Shown here: piece by piece, positions 1-11,143 of the stretch
How the letters are laid out: each line of letters begins with the position of its first letter
Position numbering within the stretch: the stretch's first letter is position 1
NCBI GenBank assembly: GCA_010405405.1
Contig: MU004240.1
Location: forward strand, 698,217-762,216
Length of the DNA stretch: 64,000 bases
Direction of reading: 5' to 3'
Source of the DNA: Microthyrium microscopicum
Lineage: Eukaryota > Ascomycota > Dothideomycetes > Microthyriales > Microthyriaceae
Notes under the pieces: model-generated
The model's input: the letters and a program-made list of their open reading frames with translations, nothing else
Database searches by the model: none
Told to the model about the DNA's origin: nothing
Program-made: the position numbers and the translations under genes

Positions 1-2060
1 TGTAGCTCGACCATCCTGCACCAGCTGAGAGCCATGGACTCTGGTTTCCCAGTTATGTTGCTCTTTCTTGATAGATGGTAATTCTTCTTTGTGTGAAGCG
101 ACGTCGCTTGACTTGATCGCTGTTGAATTTAGCTGAGAGAGAGGAAACTCGACTGGATTGCACCGTTCGACTTGGAGCGGCCGGCGGATCTGATCACAAC
201 CTCTATCAGTCCAAGCCTGGCGTACCTGAGGTGGGTAGCTTAGTGTAAAGCTGGGCTGAGGTCTTGCTATGAAGGGCATCATGTTGAAGAAAGGGTAATA
301 AAGTGTGTTGACAATAGGACAGGAGGAATCGCAGGTTAGCTCGGATATATAGGAGAAGGAATCTTGGAAGGACACCTTTACGTTGCAATCAAGTCATACG
401 AACCCTTAAATTTATGTAATAATTTCTAGAATGGAAATTGTGGGCAGAGTTTGGTTGAACTTTCAAGACGGTCTCCACAAGCACTTTTGCAGCCTTTGGC
501 AAGCAGAGTTCGACATTTCTCTTTGATGCTTACAGTGGTTGCCTATTGCGCCTATGCAGACTAGACCAGTGTTTATACAGAGAAGTACCAAGCTAACATA
601 CCTTCATACCTACGTACTGCCACCAACTCGAAATTGCATGTTAATGGGTAGGTAGTAGGAGATAAACCCGGACAATTCTGAAATTAGATGTCTGAAGTCC
701 CAGGTCGCATTTGAAAGGGAATTATACGGCACGTCAAAACTTGTAGAGCAGAAGCAAGCTCATCTCCTCGACTATCGAATGAAAGTTGGTGAGTATTTTA
801 GCCTGTTACGCTGCTTTTTAGAAAGTGATTGCACGATATGCGCGACACCCTCCCCTTCGAATGGTAGTCCTTCCAGAAATCTGCTAATCACAACTGGGAC
901 AGCCTCTAAATTGGAGCCTTCAGAACGCTAAGTCAATAACACTGAATCTTCTACCAACTTGCCTATAGGCTATGGCAACGATGATTGGCTACCGTTAGTG
1001 AAGATTACTGTAAACGGGAAGAGTGTCGCGCAACCACTTTCTACAAAGCAGTGTACAACTGTTGAAACAAATTGCCTAGTTGACTGGTGAATCTGTTTTC
1101 GAGTTGATACCGAATCAAGTTTCTCGCAATGCTTTTGAAGTGGAAACACTTCTGACTGCCACAACGCTGTTCACAAGCAATATCAGTCGAGGTCAAATAT
1201 TCTAACCTTCAACCCTTGCCGAGTACTGGACAAAAGAAATGACGCGCCCCATCTGCCATAATCTGCCATAATCTGTTATCAATTGCTTCAATTTCCAAGC
1301 CTGGTTTGAAGTGCTTGTCCCTATGTCGAATGTAACAGAAAATATAGCATCTTTGGTGTAGAAGCATTGGTGGCAGCCATGGAATTCGGTAGGGGGACGT
1401 CAGTTTGGAGGTTTCCAACCACCCGGCCTCATTTTTGAGTAACGCGGGATCGCAGATCCTACTGATAGTAGTATATATGATATCTGCACAGGGATAAGAG
1501 CTTGAAGTGACATTGAATTCCGGTGTGCCCCGTGATAAGCAGCTATTGGACTCGATTATGACTCCTTTGCATCCTCAATTTGGGTGGATGAAGGCACGGA
1601 AGGTCTGGCCCCCTGAAAAAACAGGCGGTAATCAATGAAGAGACCGCAACTGTGGCTCAGCAGTTGGAATCGACCAACAACAATCTTTCGCTAAATCAGC
1701 CAGTCATCGCATCGGAGAGGGTCGGCAGCACAAGATATCTTGATCACTCCACTTTTCTGAAGGTTGACAACTGTAACCTCTTTGGGCCTAGTCTTTTGCA
1801 AGGATATAAGAGGCATCTTACTATCTTTGTCAAAATCTAGCTATCTTCCGTTAGGGAGACCCACAAGTGATTTAGTATAAGACGCTAAAGAGGAGTAAAC
1901 TACGCTATCACTAAGTAATAGCGCATATCACTCTTTTTAGGTGATTTTCACTTGAGCCACAGTTAAACCAAATTAGGACGAAAGAGTAGTATCGGATCCT
2001 GATCCGTAACTACTCGGATGCGGTTTTTCAAGGTGGCCGACCCTCTCCATCCATCGCTCC
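1..2060. other. Gene-free left end
   Basis: I see no supported gene here. All open frames are short, start without context and resemble no family I know. On the minus strand an ATG at 35 with an open frame to the edge could be the first codons of a gene lying to the left, but 35 bases cannot support a call. The DNA just before the BCS1-like gene carries a MITE copy, described separately. Confidence 0.5.
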
Positions 2061-2366
2061 TGTAAGTCGTCAAAATAAGTGGGTCAGAGGATCGTTCAAT
2101 TTCGACGGATATTCCCATCGAGTTAAGAGGTAGGTACGGTCTCCCATCGAGTACGATGTCTCCCATCAAGTACGATGTCTCCCATCGAGTACGATTATTC
2201 CCATCCATCACGCTATATTATCGAGTGCTCTATTTCCATCGAGGGCGTTCATTTCCCAACAATTTATCGAGTACGATGGGAAATATAGGACCTGTACTTT
2301 TTATGCAAGACATCGTAGTCGATGGGATTCATTGTCTAAAAGGCTCGCTTATTTTGAGGACGAAGA
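2061..2366. mobile_element. MITE copy A (expanded, diverged)
   Basis: The terminal inverted repeats contain CAAAATAAG near 2071 and its complement near 2349-2356. The inner segment at about 2210-2290 (TTATCGAGTGCT, then AATTTATCGAGTACGATGGG) aligns with the inner part of copy B at 19450-19530. The element is about 95 bp longer than its three relatives. The extra DNA includes three head-to-tail copies of a 19-bp unit (CTCCCATCGAGTACGATGT) at 2141-2197. GCTCCTG occurs at both outer flanks and may be a remnant target-site duplication. It ends about 270 bp upstream of the BCS1-like start codon, so it sits in that gene's promoter or 5' leader. It has no coding capacity. Confidence 0.6.
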
Positions 2367-2639
2367 AAGCTCCTGAGTCCTGGAGGAGTCAGGATTATTG
2401 CGGGCGGTGAGCAATTACAGCATGGGTATTAGGCTGCAAGAGGTGGCGCAGTTGAAGCCTCCAGCAGGTGTGCCTGACAAACACCGCATATCAAATATCT
2501 GCTAAGCCTACAGCACACATGCAGTAGCAAACCTCATGATAGGCAACTGTTGGACCGGTATATAAGTTTCGAGGTCCCCCTTCTTCGAGTTTTTTCTTTC
2601 CCATCCATCCACTCTCTCGAATCAACTCCACTGGCTGTG

Positions 2640-4460
2640 ATGGAGACCTTAAATTTCAACAACGCCACCGCTACCATGGCACCATCACCGTTGATGACCA
2701 TGCTAGAGGTGTCGATTCCAGGATTTTCTCTCATTCAGCGATTCCTGTCAGATTATTTCAATATCGACCTGTCTCAGTATCTTGGAGCTCTTCTTCTTGT
2801 AGCCGGTTTCATCACAGCTTCCAACTATTGCTGGGAGCGATTTCGAGGTTCACTCAATCAATATTTCACATGCAGCGCAGAAGTCCGTTACAACGATGAA
2901 ATTTACAACTATCTCATGTACTGGATCAGCAAAGAGGGACTCTCGAAAACGTCATCGCACTTCGTGGCTGGAACACAAACCAAAAGCTCCGCTGTCTATG
3001 GGGGGGATGAGACTGAGGACGAGGACTACCCCGATGTTGAGGACAGCGAAATGACCGAGGAACTCGCTCTGAGTCTGAAAAATTGGGACCGCATGAAGAA
3101 AATCAAGTTTACACCATCAACCGGAACACACAACTTCAGATACAAGGGCCACTGGCTTACCTTCACTCGCTCTCAAGAAAAGGATCAAGGCTTCTACGGC
3201 TCAACCAAGACTGACGAAATTTCCATTTCTTGCTATGGCAGAAATCCTCAAATTCTCAAAGATCTGCTCCAAGAAGCCCAGGTTGCTTACCTGGAGCGCG
3301 ACGGTAACAAGACTATCATCTATCGTGGAGGTCGCGGGTATGGCGGTTCTATGGACGACCTGGAATGGATTCGATGCATGTCTCGCCCACCTCGTAACAT
3401 GGATACGGTGGTTCTTGATGAAGGTCAGAAGGCTCTTGTTCTCAACGATATGAAGGAATACCTCCGCCCAAGAACGAAGAAATGGTACTCCAACCGTGGT
3501 ATTCCATATCGTCGCGGATATTTGCTTCATGGCCCACCTGGTACTGGCAAGACATCTCTCTGCTTTGCTCTGGCTGGTCTCCTCCATCTCCCAATCTATG
3601 TCGCAGGTCTCAACTCTGGAAAAGTCAGCGAAGAGGGTCTCGCTAGTCTATTCCGTGATCTTCCAGAGCGCTGCATTGTACTTCTTGAGGATATCGACTC
3701 TGCTGGTCTGACGATGAAGCGCAAGGATGACGAGACACCTGCTGTGGAGGAAGACAAGACTGACGACAACAAAGACTCGAATAAGGCTGCCGTTCCATCC
3801 GGCCAACAAGGTCCAGCTCCTGCAGCTGATTCCAACAGCAAGGGTGTTAGTCTTTCTGGTTTCCTCAACATCATTGATGGTGTAGCTTCTAGCGAAGGTC
3901 GCATTTTGGTCATGACTACCAACCACCCAGACAAACTCGATGCTGCCTTGCTTCGGCCAGGCCGCGTTGATCTTTCCATTCAATTCGGTTATGCTAGCTA
4001 CGATGTGCTCAAGGGTCTTTTCATGGCTATCTATTCCACTCGTGGTCCAGAGGTCGCCAAGATGAAGGCGAGCAAGAAGAGCGAGCCAGAGATGAACGGA
4101 AACGCCAACGGAAACGCCAACGGAAACGCCAATGGAAACGCCAATGGACTCGCCAACGGAACTGTCAACGAGAGCAATGGAGTCTTGACCAATGGTATCA
4201 CCGAGAAGACCCCAAAGCACCTTCTCGGTCGTCCTATCAATACCTCATTTTTGGCTCATGGCAAATCGGAAGAGCAAGTTGTTGCTTGGGCGACTAAGTT
4301 TGCTGAGCTGGTTCCTGCTGATGTTTACACTCCAGCGGAAATCCAAGGTTATCTTTTGCAGCATAAGACAGCACCAGAAAATGCCATTGATGAGATTGGC
4401 ATGTGGATGGACACGATGAAGAAGAAGAAGGCTACTACAGCGGCATTGGCATCAACATAA
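2640..4460 (+). CDS. BCS1-like AAA ATPase
   Basis: A single-exon, 606-residue protein. Bcs1 is a mitochondrial inner-membrane AAA protein that translocates the folded Rieske Fe-S protein during complex III assembly; filamentous fungi carry many paralogs of less certain role. Visible features are a hydrophobic segment at about residues 49-65, the BCS1 N-terminal region (about 70-255), Walker A GPPGTGKTS near 297, Walker B CIVLLEDID near 345, and the sensor/arginine region LLRPGRVDLS near 435. An acidic, low-complexity insert of about 45 residues follows Walker B. A run of five Asn-Ala-Asn-Gly repeats (12-bp units, 4096-4150) lies before the C-terminal alpha region. Both inserts are typical of paralogs rather than canonical Bcs1. 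I chose the ATG at 2640 because the frame upstream has no ATG. Membrane AAA identity is firm; the substrate is unknown. Confidence 0.9.
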   Translation: METLNFNNATATMAPSPLMTMLEVSIPGFSLIQRFLSDYFNIDLSQYLGALLLVAGFITASNYCWERFRGSLNQYFTCSAEVRYNDEIYNYLMYWISKEGLSKTSSHFVAGTQTKSSAVYGGDETEDEDYPDVEDSEMTEELALSLKNWDRMKKIKFTPSTGTHNFRYKGHWLTFTRSQEKDQGFYGSTKTDEISISCYGRNPQILKDLLQEAQVAYLERDGNKTIIYRGGRGYGGSMDDLEWIRCMSRPPRNMDTVVLDEGQKALVLNDMKEYLRPRTKKWYSNRGIPYRRGYLLHGPPGTGKTSLCFALAGLLHLPIYVAGLNSGKVSEEGLASLFRDLPERCIVLLEDIDSAGLTMKRKDDETPAVEEDKTDDNKDSNKAAVPSGQQGPAPAADSNSKGVSLSGFLNIIDGVASSEGRILVMTTNHPDKLDAALLRPGRVDLSIQFGYASYDVLKGLFMAIYSTRGPEVAKMKASKKSEPEMNGNANGNANGNANGNANGLANGTVNESNGVLTNGITEKTPKHLLGRPINTSFLAHGKSEEQVVAWATKFAELVPADVYTPAEIQGYLLQHKTAPENAIDEIGMWMDTMKKKKATTAALAST

Positions 4461-4721
4461 GCGCTTGATATTTGGCGGTTGCATTGTAATATACTCATGG
4501 CTATAGACTTTATGAATACACCTCACGCTCATAGGCGTTTATGACACTAAATACTCCTTTGTTTACCTTAGCATTGGCAGTGACTTAGAAGTGTTTCCTG
4601 ATTCCATGAAGAGGATAAACAGGTTCATGATGCTTCTTTCCTATAAGCCATATTTCAGCCACAGCTTTCTACTCAAATATCTCCCAGTCATACAAATGTT
4701 TGCAAGCAAATTTAATGCAGC

Positions 4722-6265
4722 CTACTGCTCCGAAACGATCAAACCAGCCATGCCCATTCCCTAGAATTATTAGCATACTTGAAAGTCAAGTAAGAGGAAC
4801 AACTTACTGTTCCAACACACATGGTAGTGACCGCAATCTTCTTATTTTGGCGTTTCAATTCTGATATGGCAGTAACGATTTGACGAGCACCGGTGCATCC
4901 AAGAGGATGACCCAAAGCACTGAGCAGTATTAGTTGTGCACATGAAAAGAAAGTCAAGTTCTCTTACATTGCTCCTCCACGAGGATTTACCTTCGCTCGG
5001 TCAACTCCAAGAGTTTGAGCGCAGTGAACAAGCTGTCGACCATCAGTATCCTATGATAGCAGTCGACTTGGGGAATACTTACCACTGAGCCAAATGCTTC
5101 GTTGATCTCCCAGATGTCGACATCCTCCTTGTTCACTCCAAACTTCTTGAGGCTAGCATCTCATTAGTCCCCAATTTTGTCCACTGTTGGTGTAGAACTT
5201 ACAGCTTTGGCACCGCAACAGTTGGTCCAGCGCCCATAATCCGTGGTGCCAATCCAGCAACCGTCGAGCCCACATACTTCGCCAAGATTGGCTGTCCCAG
5301 CTCCTGAGCCTTCGCTCTCGTCATCATCAAAAGAGCAGCAACACCATCCGTAATCTGAGACGCATTTCCACCCGTCGTTGTGGCTGGCTCCCATTGTGGA
5401 AACGCCTGTCGGAGCTTGGCCAAGCCTTCCTTGGTCGTGCCATACCGCACGCCATCATCACGATCCGCCACTACCGTCTTGACCTCACCCGTCTTTGGAT
5501 CCTTGACTTGAACCGTAATTGGAGTAATCTCATCCTTAGGCCAACCCTCCTTCTGTGCTCTCTCCGCCTTCTGAGTGCTCTCTGCTGCCCAGTCATCCTG
5601 AACATCTCTTGCAATACCATAGTCACCGGCCAAGTTCTCAGCCGTCCAGCCCATCGGCATCTTAAGGTCCTTGCCATTAGGATCGTTCATGATCTTGGGA
5701 CCGAGTGGTGGCGCGCCATTATCCTTGTTCTGGCTCATGCTTTCCGCACCGACGGCGATACCAATGTCAATGACACCGGTGAGAATCTGGTTGGCGACGG
5801 ATTGGGTGGCGAGAAGGCCAGAGGAGCACCAGCGGCTGGCGATAGAGGAGGCGGTTGTTGGTGGGAAGCCGGCAGCGAGGAGGGCACCGCGGGAGATGTA
5901 GTTGGCATTTGGCTCGAGGACGTTGCCGACAACGATTTCTTCGACGAGATCGGGAGAGATGTTGGACTTTTCGCGGACAGCCTGATTGATGGTTAGAATG
6001 TATGTTGCAGTGTTGAAAGATGGAGATATACAGTCAAAATTGGAATTAGCAAGTCCTCTAGCTTGGTATCTTTGAATGCACCCTTTTTGAAATGAGTGAG
6101 AGCTGAACGAGTGGCATATGTAATAACCTGTACTATTAGCTTTGTTTGCAATTCATGTTCTACATAACTTACGATATCATTGGGGTTCTTTGCAAGGATG
6201 GCCGATTTGCCTCCTGCTCCATTGAGCTGACCCGATAGCTGTGTTAGTCTCTGTTGTGCTGACAT
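4722..6265 (-). CDS. Peroxisomal 3-ketoacyl-CoA thiolase
   Basis: Seven exons: 6265-6173, 6127-6032, 5981-5203, 5152-5083, 5032-4968, 4919-4808, 4760-4722. They close to a 417-residue thiolase. It catalyses the thiolytic last step of beta-oxidation, releasing acetyl-CoA. The nucleophilic Cys lies in SRWCSSGLLA (about Cys115). The active-site His lies in ALGHPLGCTGAR and the second Cys in CVGTGMGMAG near the C terminus. Residues 6-14, RLTQLSGQL, fit the PTS2 consensus (R/K)(L/V/I)x5(H/Q)(L/A), which predicts Pex7-dependent import into peroxisomes. The short intron after GSV was placed at the CAG acceptor (5033), because that restores the family spacing between NEAF and the following Cys. Closest known family members are fungal POT1/FOX3 proteins. 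Confidence 0.93.
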
Positions 6266-7265
6266 TGTGATACGGATAATGTGAAAAGAATGGAAAGATC
6301 GAAATGCTGAAGAATCCGAGGCTACCGAAACTTTTTAAAAGAATCCGTGGTTCAGTAATTCGGCGTAGGTTGATTATCCAATCCTTGTGCCGAGTATGAC
6401 GGCAAATCCCTCGGTAACATCAGCTCGACGCATCTCGACCACAGGGCTGGTGGTTGGACTACTGCAAGGGTTCATGCATAACAGTTAGCGCCTAGACAGA
6501 ACTTTGATATCAAAGTCAACAGAACTAGTAGCTGTATATCGAATAGTTTGCAGTCACATATTTTCGATTTGAATTATTAGGCCTTGTTGCTGAAAATCAT
6601 GGGCTAGTGTGCTATTGTGAAATCTGAACGACAGCAAGAATTATAACATTCCATTGAGAATATTAGAAATATGATACAAGATGACTTGTATAAGACAAAT
6701 AATCAAAGGTTCGTAGCATTCAAGTGTCTGGATATGATGCCTTGGAGAGGATACGCTACTGGTCTGAATATTTTTGCTTGAACAACTACATATCTGCTTG
6801 TACACAACATTGTGTTCTTTTTGATAAGAAGCAAGGTAGTTAAGAAAGATATGATGAGGTCGAATAGAAGATCCTCTTCCACAGATGATTGAGTTGGTAA
6901 AGCTAAATTTGCTAGAACCGTTATACTTTTAACATCGTATGATTCAGCCTCCCTATACGGTAAATTGGACATCTACCTTGTTACAAGACTAGTTACCTAT
7001 TCTTTTTGGAAGTCATGCTCCAGAGCTTTAGATTTTTTGGATTATAGAATAAACTCAAGTAAATGGCTTCCAATTGCAACATAATCTTTCAGTATCGTCA
7101 AAACAGCCTTGAACTTCGTTGTAGTCATTCATTCCCAGATATCTTGCTCGTAACGATGGCTGACCGCAGTAGTAGAGTAATATCGGTCTTTCTCTAAATC
7201 TTTGCAAAGAACGTTCTATAAACCCATCAACATCATCTTGCCCGAAACTTAAGTAATCAACCAAC
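6266..7265. other. Intergenic, thiolase to O-methyltransferase
   Basis: About 1 kb serves as the promoter side of the thiolase gene and the 3' side of the methyltransferase gene. It is AT-rich between 6540 and 7050. A 90-codon minus-strand frame at 6703-6972 has no family resemblance and I do not call it. No repeat or RNA gene is seen. Confidence 0.5.
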
Positions 7266-8130
7266 TCACGGCGCCTCAACCACCTTCGTGATCTCCACAA
7301 TCGACTAAAAATCGTTAGCATCACCTAATCATTCAAGATATATCAAAACTCACTGGTCCCCTCGACCCCGGACTCGCCGTAGAAACTGACTCCGTCTCAA
7401 ACTTATACCCACCCTCCTTCCCACTCCCACCAGCTCTCACATACGCCAAATACTTCGGCGCACCAGGCATATCAGTATTATCCGCCACCAAAAGTCCACC
7501 CTTCCTCAACACACCCAACTCCTCCGCAAGTTGCAAATCCGGCAGATAGAACTCCTCCCAGTGATCAAAAAACAACACATCCACCTTTCCTTTGCCCAGC
7601 TTTCCCTCCACTACTAAAGCCTTCAATGTCTCACCAGCTTTCCTCCCAGCACAAACCTCCACCACTCCCTCAAGGCCAGCCAAACCCACAAAGTCCTTCG
7701 CAATACTGGCAATGCCCTCATCAAGCTCGCACGCATAAACTTTACACTCATTCTTCAGCACATCCGGTTGGTCGGCCCAGATATCGCTTAAGATAGAGCC
7801 CCAGCCGATAGCACTGCAGCCAATATAGGTTCCAAGCTCGACGATGATCTTCGGTGGTGGACTCATGGCTTCGAGCGCGGAGCGGGCGGCGGCGAGTTTG
7901 GGTCCTTTGAATGTCATCATGCGTTCGGGGGATGCATTGATAGCAGCGAGGACGGCGGTGGGTGAGTTTTGGAGGGTGGAGCGCTGGGACATGATTTGCG
8001 AGTGGAGGGTGGCTTCGCGGCCGTCGTTGAACTAGTTGAATTGGTTAGTGGGTGGGTATATTTGGGGTGGCATGGGAGCGGTTACTTTCATGCCTGTTGG
8101 GCGTTGTTGAGAGTTGTTTGGTGGTGGCAT
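7266..8130 (-). CDS. COMT-type O-methyltransferase
   Basis: Three exons: 8130-8086, 8031-7354, 7304-7266; 253 residues. It is an SAM-dependent methyltransferase of the catechol/caffeoyl-CoA group, which methylates hydroxyls on small aromatic compounds with a bound metal. FNDGREATL near the N terminus matches the usual DDGRE start of fungal COMT-like proteins. VELGTYIGCSAIGWG is SAM motif I. A CELD motif binds the ribose. VDVLFFDHWEEFYLPD holds the metal-binding Asp, and a later VADNTD continues the site. The 39-nt last exon ends the protein with PSIVEITKVVEAP, matching the family's final beta strand. The start follows an in-frame stop. The true substrate is unknown. Confidence 0.88.
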
Positions 8131-8632
8131 TTTGAGAGTTTGGCTAGAAGTTCAGAAGTAGCAGGTTTATTTTTGAAGGGGCGAGGAACTCTCGTGAAGG
8201 AAGGTATGCTATGTGATTTTATACTCGTACATGTTATCAGTTGCTTTAAGAGCGTATGAGGCGGAAATGTTGTCGACTCGGACTTCGGGCTTTGCGCTGC
8301 TGCGAGCTTGCGATAGGGTTGTTGCGACAGCGAAATGAGTCGACGACTTCGAGAAGATGCACCATACAAATGTGGAGCTCATGGACATGTCACTCCATAA
8401 GTTTCCATATTCGTTGTAGAAGACGCGAATGGGCTAGCGTAGGCCATAGTTGGAACACTCTTTGGTTAAAATGTGTTATGGCAGACCTCGTAGTCGAGGG
8501 ACTGGCATATTTTTGATCGAGTTCAGAAGAGAATAGTAGTCATTTTTACAACAATTTTATTATTCTTGATTACATTAATGATCAAAGAATATGATCGCGA
8601 TCAGCGGAGATCAACCATTTTCATCCCTAAAC
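8131..8632. other. Intergenic, shared flank
   Basis: About 500 bp between the start of the O-methyltransferase gene and the 3' end of the PAP2 gene, both on the minus strand. It would hold the methyltransferase promoter. Nothing else recognisable was seen. Confidence 0.5.
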
Positions 8633-10117
8633 CTACACGACATTATCGGTACGTCCTAGATGATGACTGTCATTGACCACTCCATTGTTGTGTGCTAGGC
8701 CATCATGATGAACTCCGTTATTGTGTCCCAGACCATCATTATGGACTCCGTTATTGTGTCCCAGACCATCATTATGGATTCCGTTGTTGTGTCCTAGAAT
8801 ACCATGGTTGGTATGTCCATCATGAGCCAGTGGACCACCGGTAGAACCAACTGGACGACGGTTGACACTTGCGCTATTGGTGTTGTTATGGTTATGATGA
8901 TGATTTCCAAGAATACCACCACTACCGCCCATTCCTCCACCAAGTCCAGATGTTGCATCAAATGGTGCTCCAGTGGCCATGCCAGACTCCTTATTGCCCC
9001 AGCCAACCTTGCGCGTCCAGATGGCGTCGCGGAAGCCGTTGAACTCTCCTTGGCCGTCCGTGTAGAAGAAGGCTGTATTGCGAGACAAGGGGATGTGATT
9101 GAAACGGAAGTCCCAAACGCTTGCGTACACCATGCGATAGGCAGAAAAGGCCATGACAGTACCAATGATAGCTCCAGCAAGACAGTCGTACCAGTTGTGA
9201 AACTCATCGATAGTAAGAGCTCCAGCAATTAGCACCGCGCCTAGAAGAGGGGCGTAGAGGGCAATCAACTTCCACATGGCCGGGTGATAGTTGGCAAAAA
9301 CCTTTAGCTTGGCATTCAAGTAGAGATAGAGGAAGACGAAACCGGCAAAGGCAGCCGTTGTATGGCCAGAAGGGAAAGATTCCAAGGAGTCGTTGATTTG
9401 TTTCTGATCACCAGTGCAGATTGAACGATCAAACATGATTTGTTGAAATCCGACACCCGCGCCCTGTACTGCAGCAAGATCGGGCTGGCATACGGTGAGG
9501 AAGTGTGGTCGAAGACCGCCGATAAGCCATTTGAGGAAGACCTGGAACACAGCTGCAGAAATCAGGGAGTACAAGAGACCAATGACAGCGTTGTTAAAAT
9601 CCCAGAAGCTTCGCGCGCGGATTTGTACGATCAGAAAGACGACGAATGGGACAAAGAAGGCAAGCATAGCGGCAGCCCAAATTGGGATAATCTCCTTGCG
9701 AAGAGGATAGGAGAACTGAGGGTAAACAATTTCACCGTCCTTGAAAAGGATTGGGAACGACCGCGAAGGAGCTGGGTCGGCGAAGTAGACCTTTTGAATG
9801 CGTTAGTCAACTTGTGGTGTAGGATAGTAGTGTGGAAGAATGGTTTTACTTACACCAAGGCCGATCATGCCCATGACCAACATGGTCAAGAGGTCCAGAA
9901 GTGTGAACTTGAGCCATTGTCCGAACGATGGCTTTGCTCCATGGGTGTGAGTATGTTGATGGCGAGAAGCATGTGTGTGCTCAGCCTTGGTAGGTGTCGT
10001 ATGGTGGTGGTTCGTGTCAGTCATAGGGATTCCGGCGTTTCCAGTGGTTGTGGTTGTGCCAGCAGAGTGCCGGTTTCGATTGAATAGACCCATCCTGATG
10101 TTTGGAGAAGAGTTCAC
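8633..10117 (-). CDS. PAP2-family lipid phosphatase
   Basis: Two exons (10117-9854 and 9790-8633); 473 residues. Integral membrane phosphatases of this family dephosphorylate phosphatidate or diacylglycerol pyrophosphate (Dpp1/Lpp1-like). Several hydrophobic segments flank the catalytic motifs. Motif 1 is KWLIGGLRP (about 175-183), an exact K-x6-RP. Motif 2 is PSGH (228-231). Motif 3 is TIDEFHNWYD with the catalytic His near 286. In motif 3 the usual Arg six residues before the His reads Leu. The N terminus is a His/Thr-rich cytosolic tail. The C-terminal roughly 50 residues are an 11-residue tandem repeat rich in Asn, His and Gly (33-bp units, about 8670-8800). The first ATG was used; a second Met lies nine codons in. 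Confidence 0.88.
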
Positions 10118-11143
10118 GTGGTGAACAGCAAACTTGATGGTGAGGAAGAAGTGTGAAGGTAGAACTTAAAAAAGTGGGGGAGCTGGAATAAATAGTAGAC
10201 CACCTGCAGGCTTTGGGTGTTCCAACCTCTCTTGCTTGCCCATATAGTAAATACAGCAAAGACCAAACGCGACTTCCAAGAAAGAGGACGAAGCAGCGGC
10301 AATTGGCATTGGCACGACAAGCACAATGGGCAGAAGGGCAAGAAACAAGGCAGCATCCGTGCACATCGTGCTTCCTGCATCGACATGTGTACGACTAGCG
10401 TGTTTTGGAGGCGACCCAACCACTTGGGCAACTACATTCTTTTCCTTCCATGAACATACCTATCAATTCCATATCATTCAAGCTTTATGTCCATTAATTT
10501 CACTCACCAAAGAGTCCTTTCCCAACCATAGCATTTTCAAATGCAAACGTGATCCGATGGGAAATGAGTTGGCTGCCAACAATTTACAACAACGCGGGTG
10601 CGACAAATACGGCTGCTGGCACGGCAAGCAAGGCTGAACTTGCCTGCTATTGGTACAAACCCTGTGGCTGACACGCAGCTCGACGTCATGGCCCTGCAGC
10701 TCAACATGCCAGAGTGGCGCAGTATTTCCTGTTTTTCCTGTTTACATCTTTCAGTTTCACGATTCATGTTCAGATTTACGATCGTTGTCACCGCCTTGCA
10801 TGTTTTAAGCTGCAAGTTTTTCCAGCAGCGCGTCTTGGCGCAATTTCCTCTTCGGATAACCGCGTCTTGATTCAAACAAGCATCTGAGCTTGCCATTTTG
10901 AAAAATTTCCAGGGTCCTGCCATGCGGCTCGGGACTGGGGTACGTTCGCACGTGCAATTTGGAGCTTCAGCCACCCGATTCTCGGTCCGATCGCTCTTTC
11001 CCTATGCAAACATCGTGGCTGCCTAAATTGCTCTAGCGCTGACCTATATGAGATTATTCTTGAGTGATAGCCTTGATATATTTCGAGATGTTGTTCGACT
11101 CAATTGTCTGACTTCCTGCCATCTTAAGTATCAAATACTCATC
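10118..11143. other. Divergent promoter region, PAP2 and GNAT
   Basis: About 1 kb between the start codons of the PAP2 gene (minus) and the first acetyltransferase gene (plus). It should contain both promoters. The open frames present have no family signal and no repeat was noticed. Confidence 0.5.

Noticed and set aside
3596-4240. Minus-strand frames of up to 190 codons
   Set aside because: They are shadows of the BCS1-like coding region; their repeats mirror the Asn-Ala-Asn-Gly tract.
9440-10087. Long plus-strand frame of 215 codons
   Set aside because: It is antisense to the PAP2 gene, has no family resemblance, and crosses that gene's intron.
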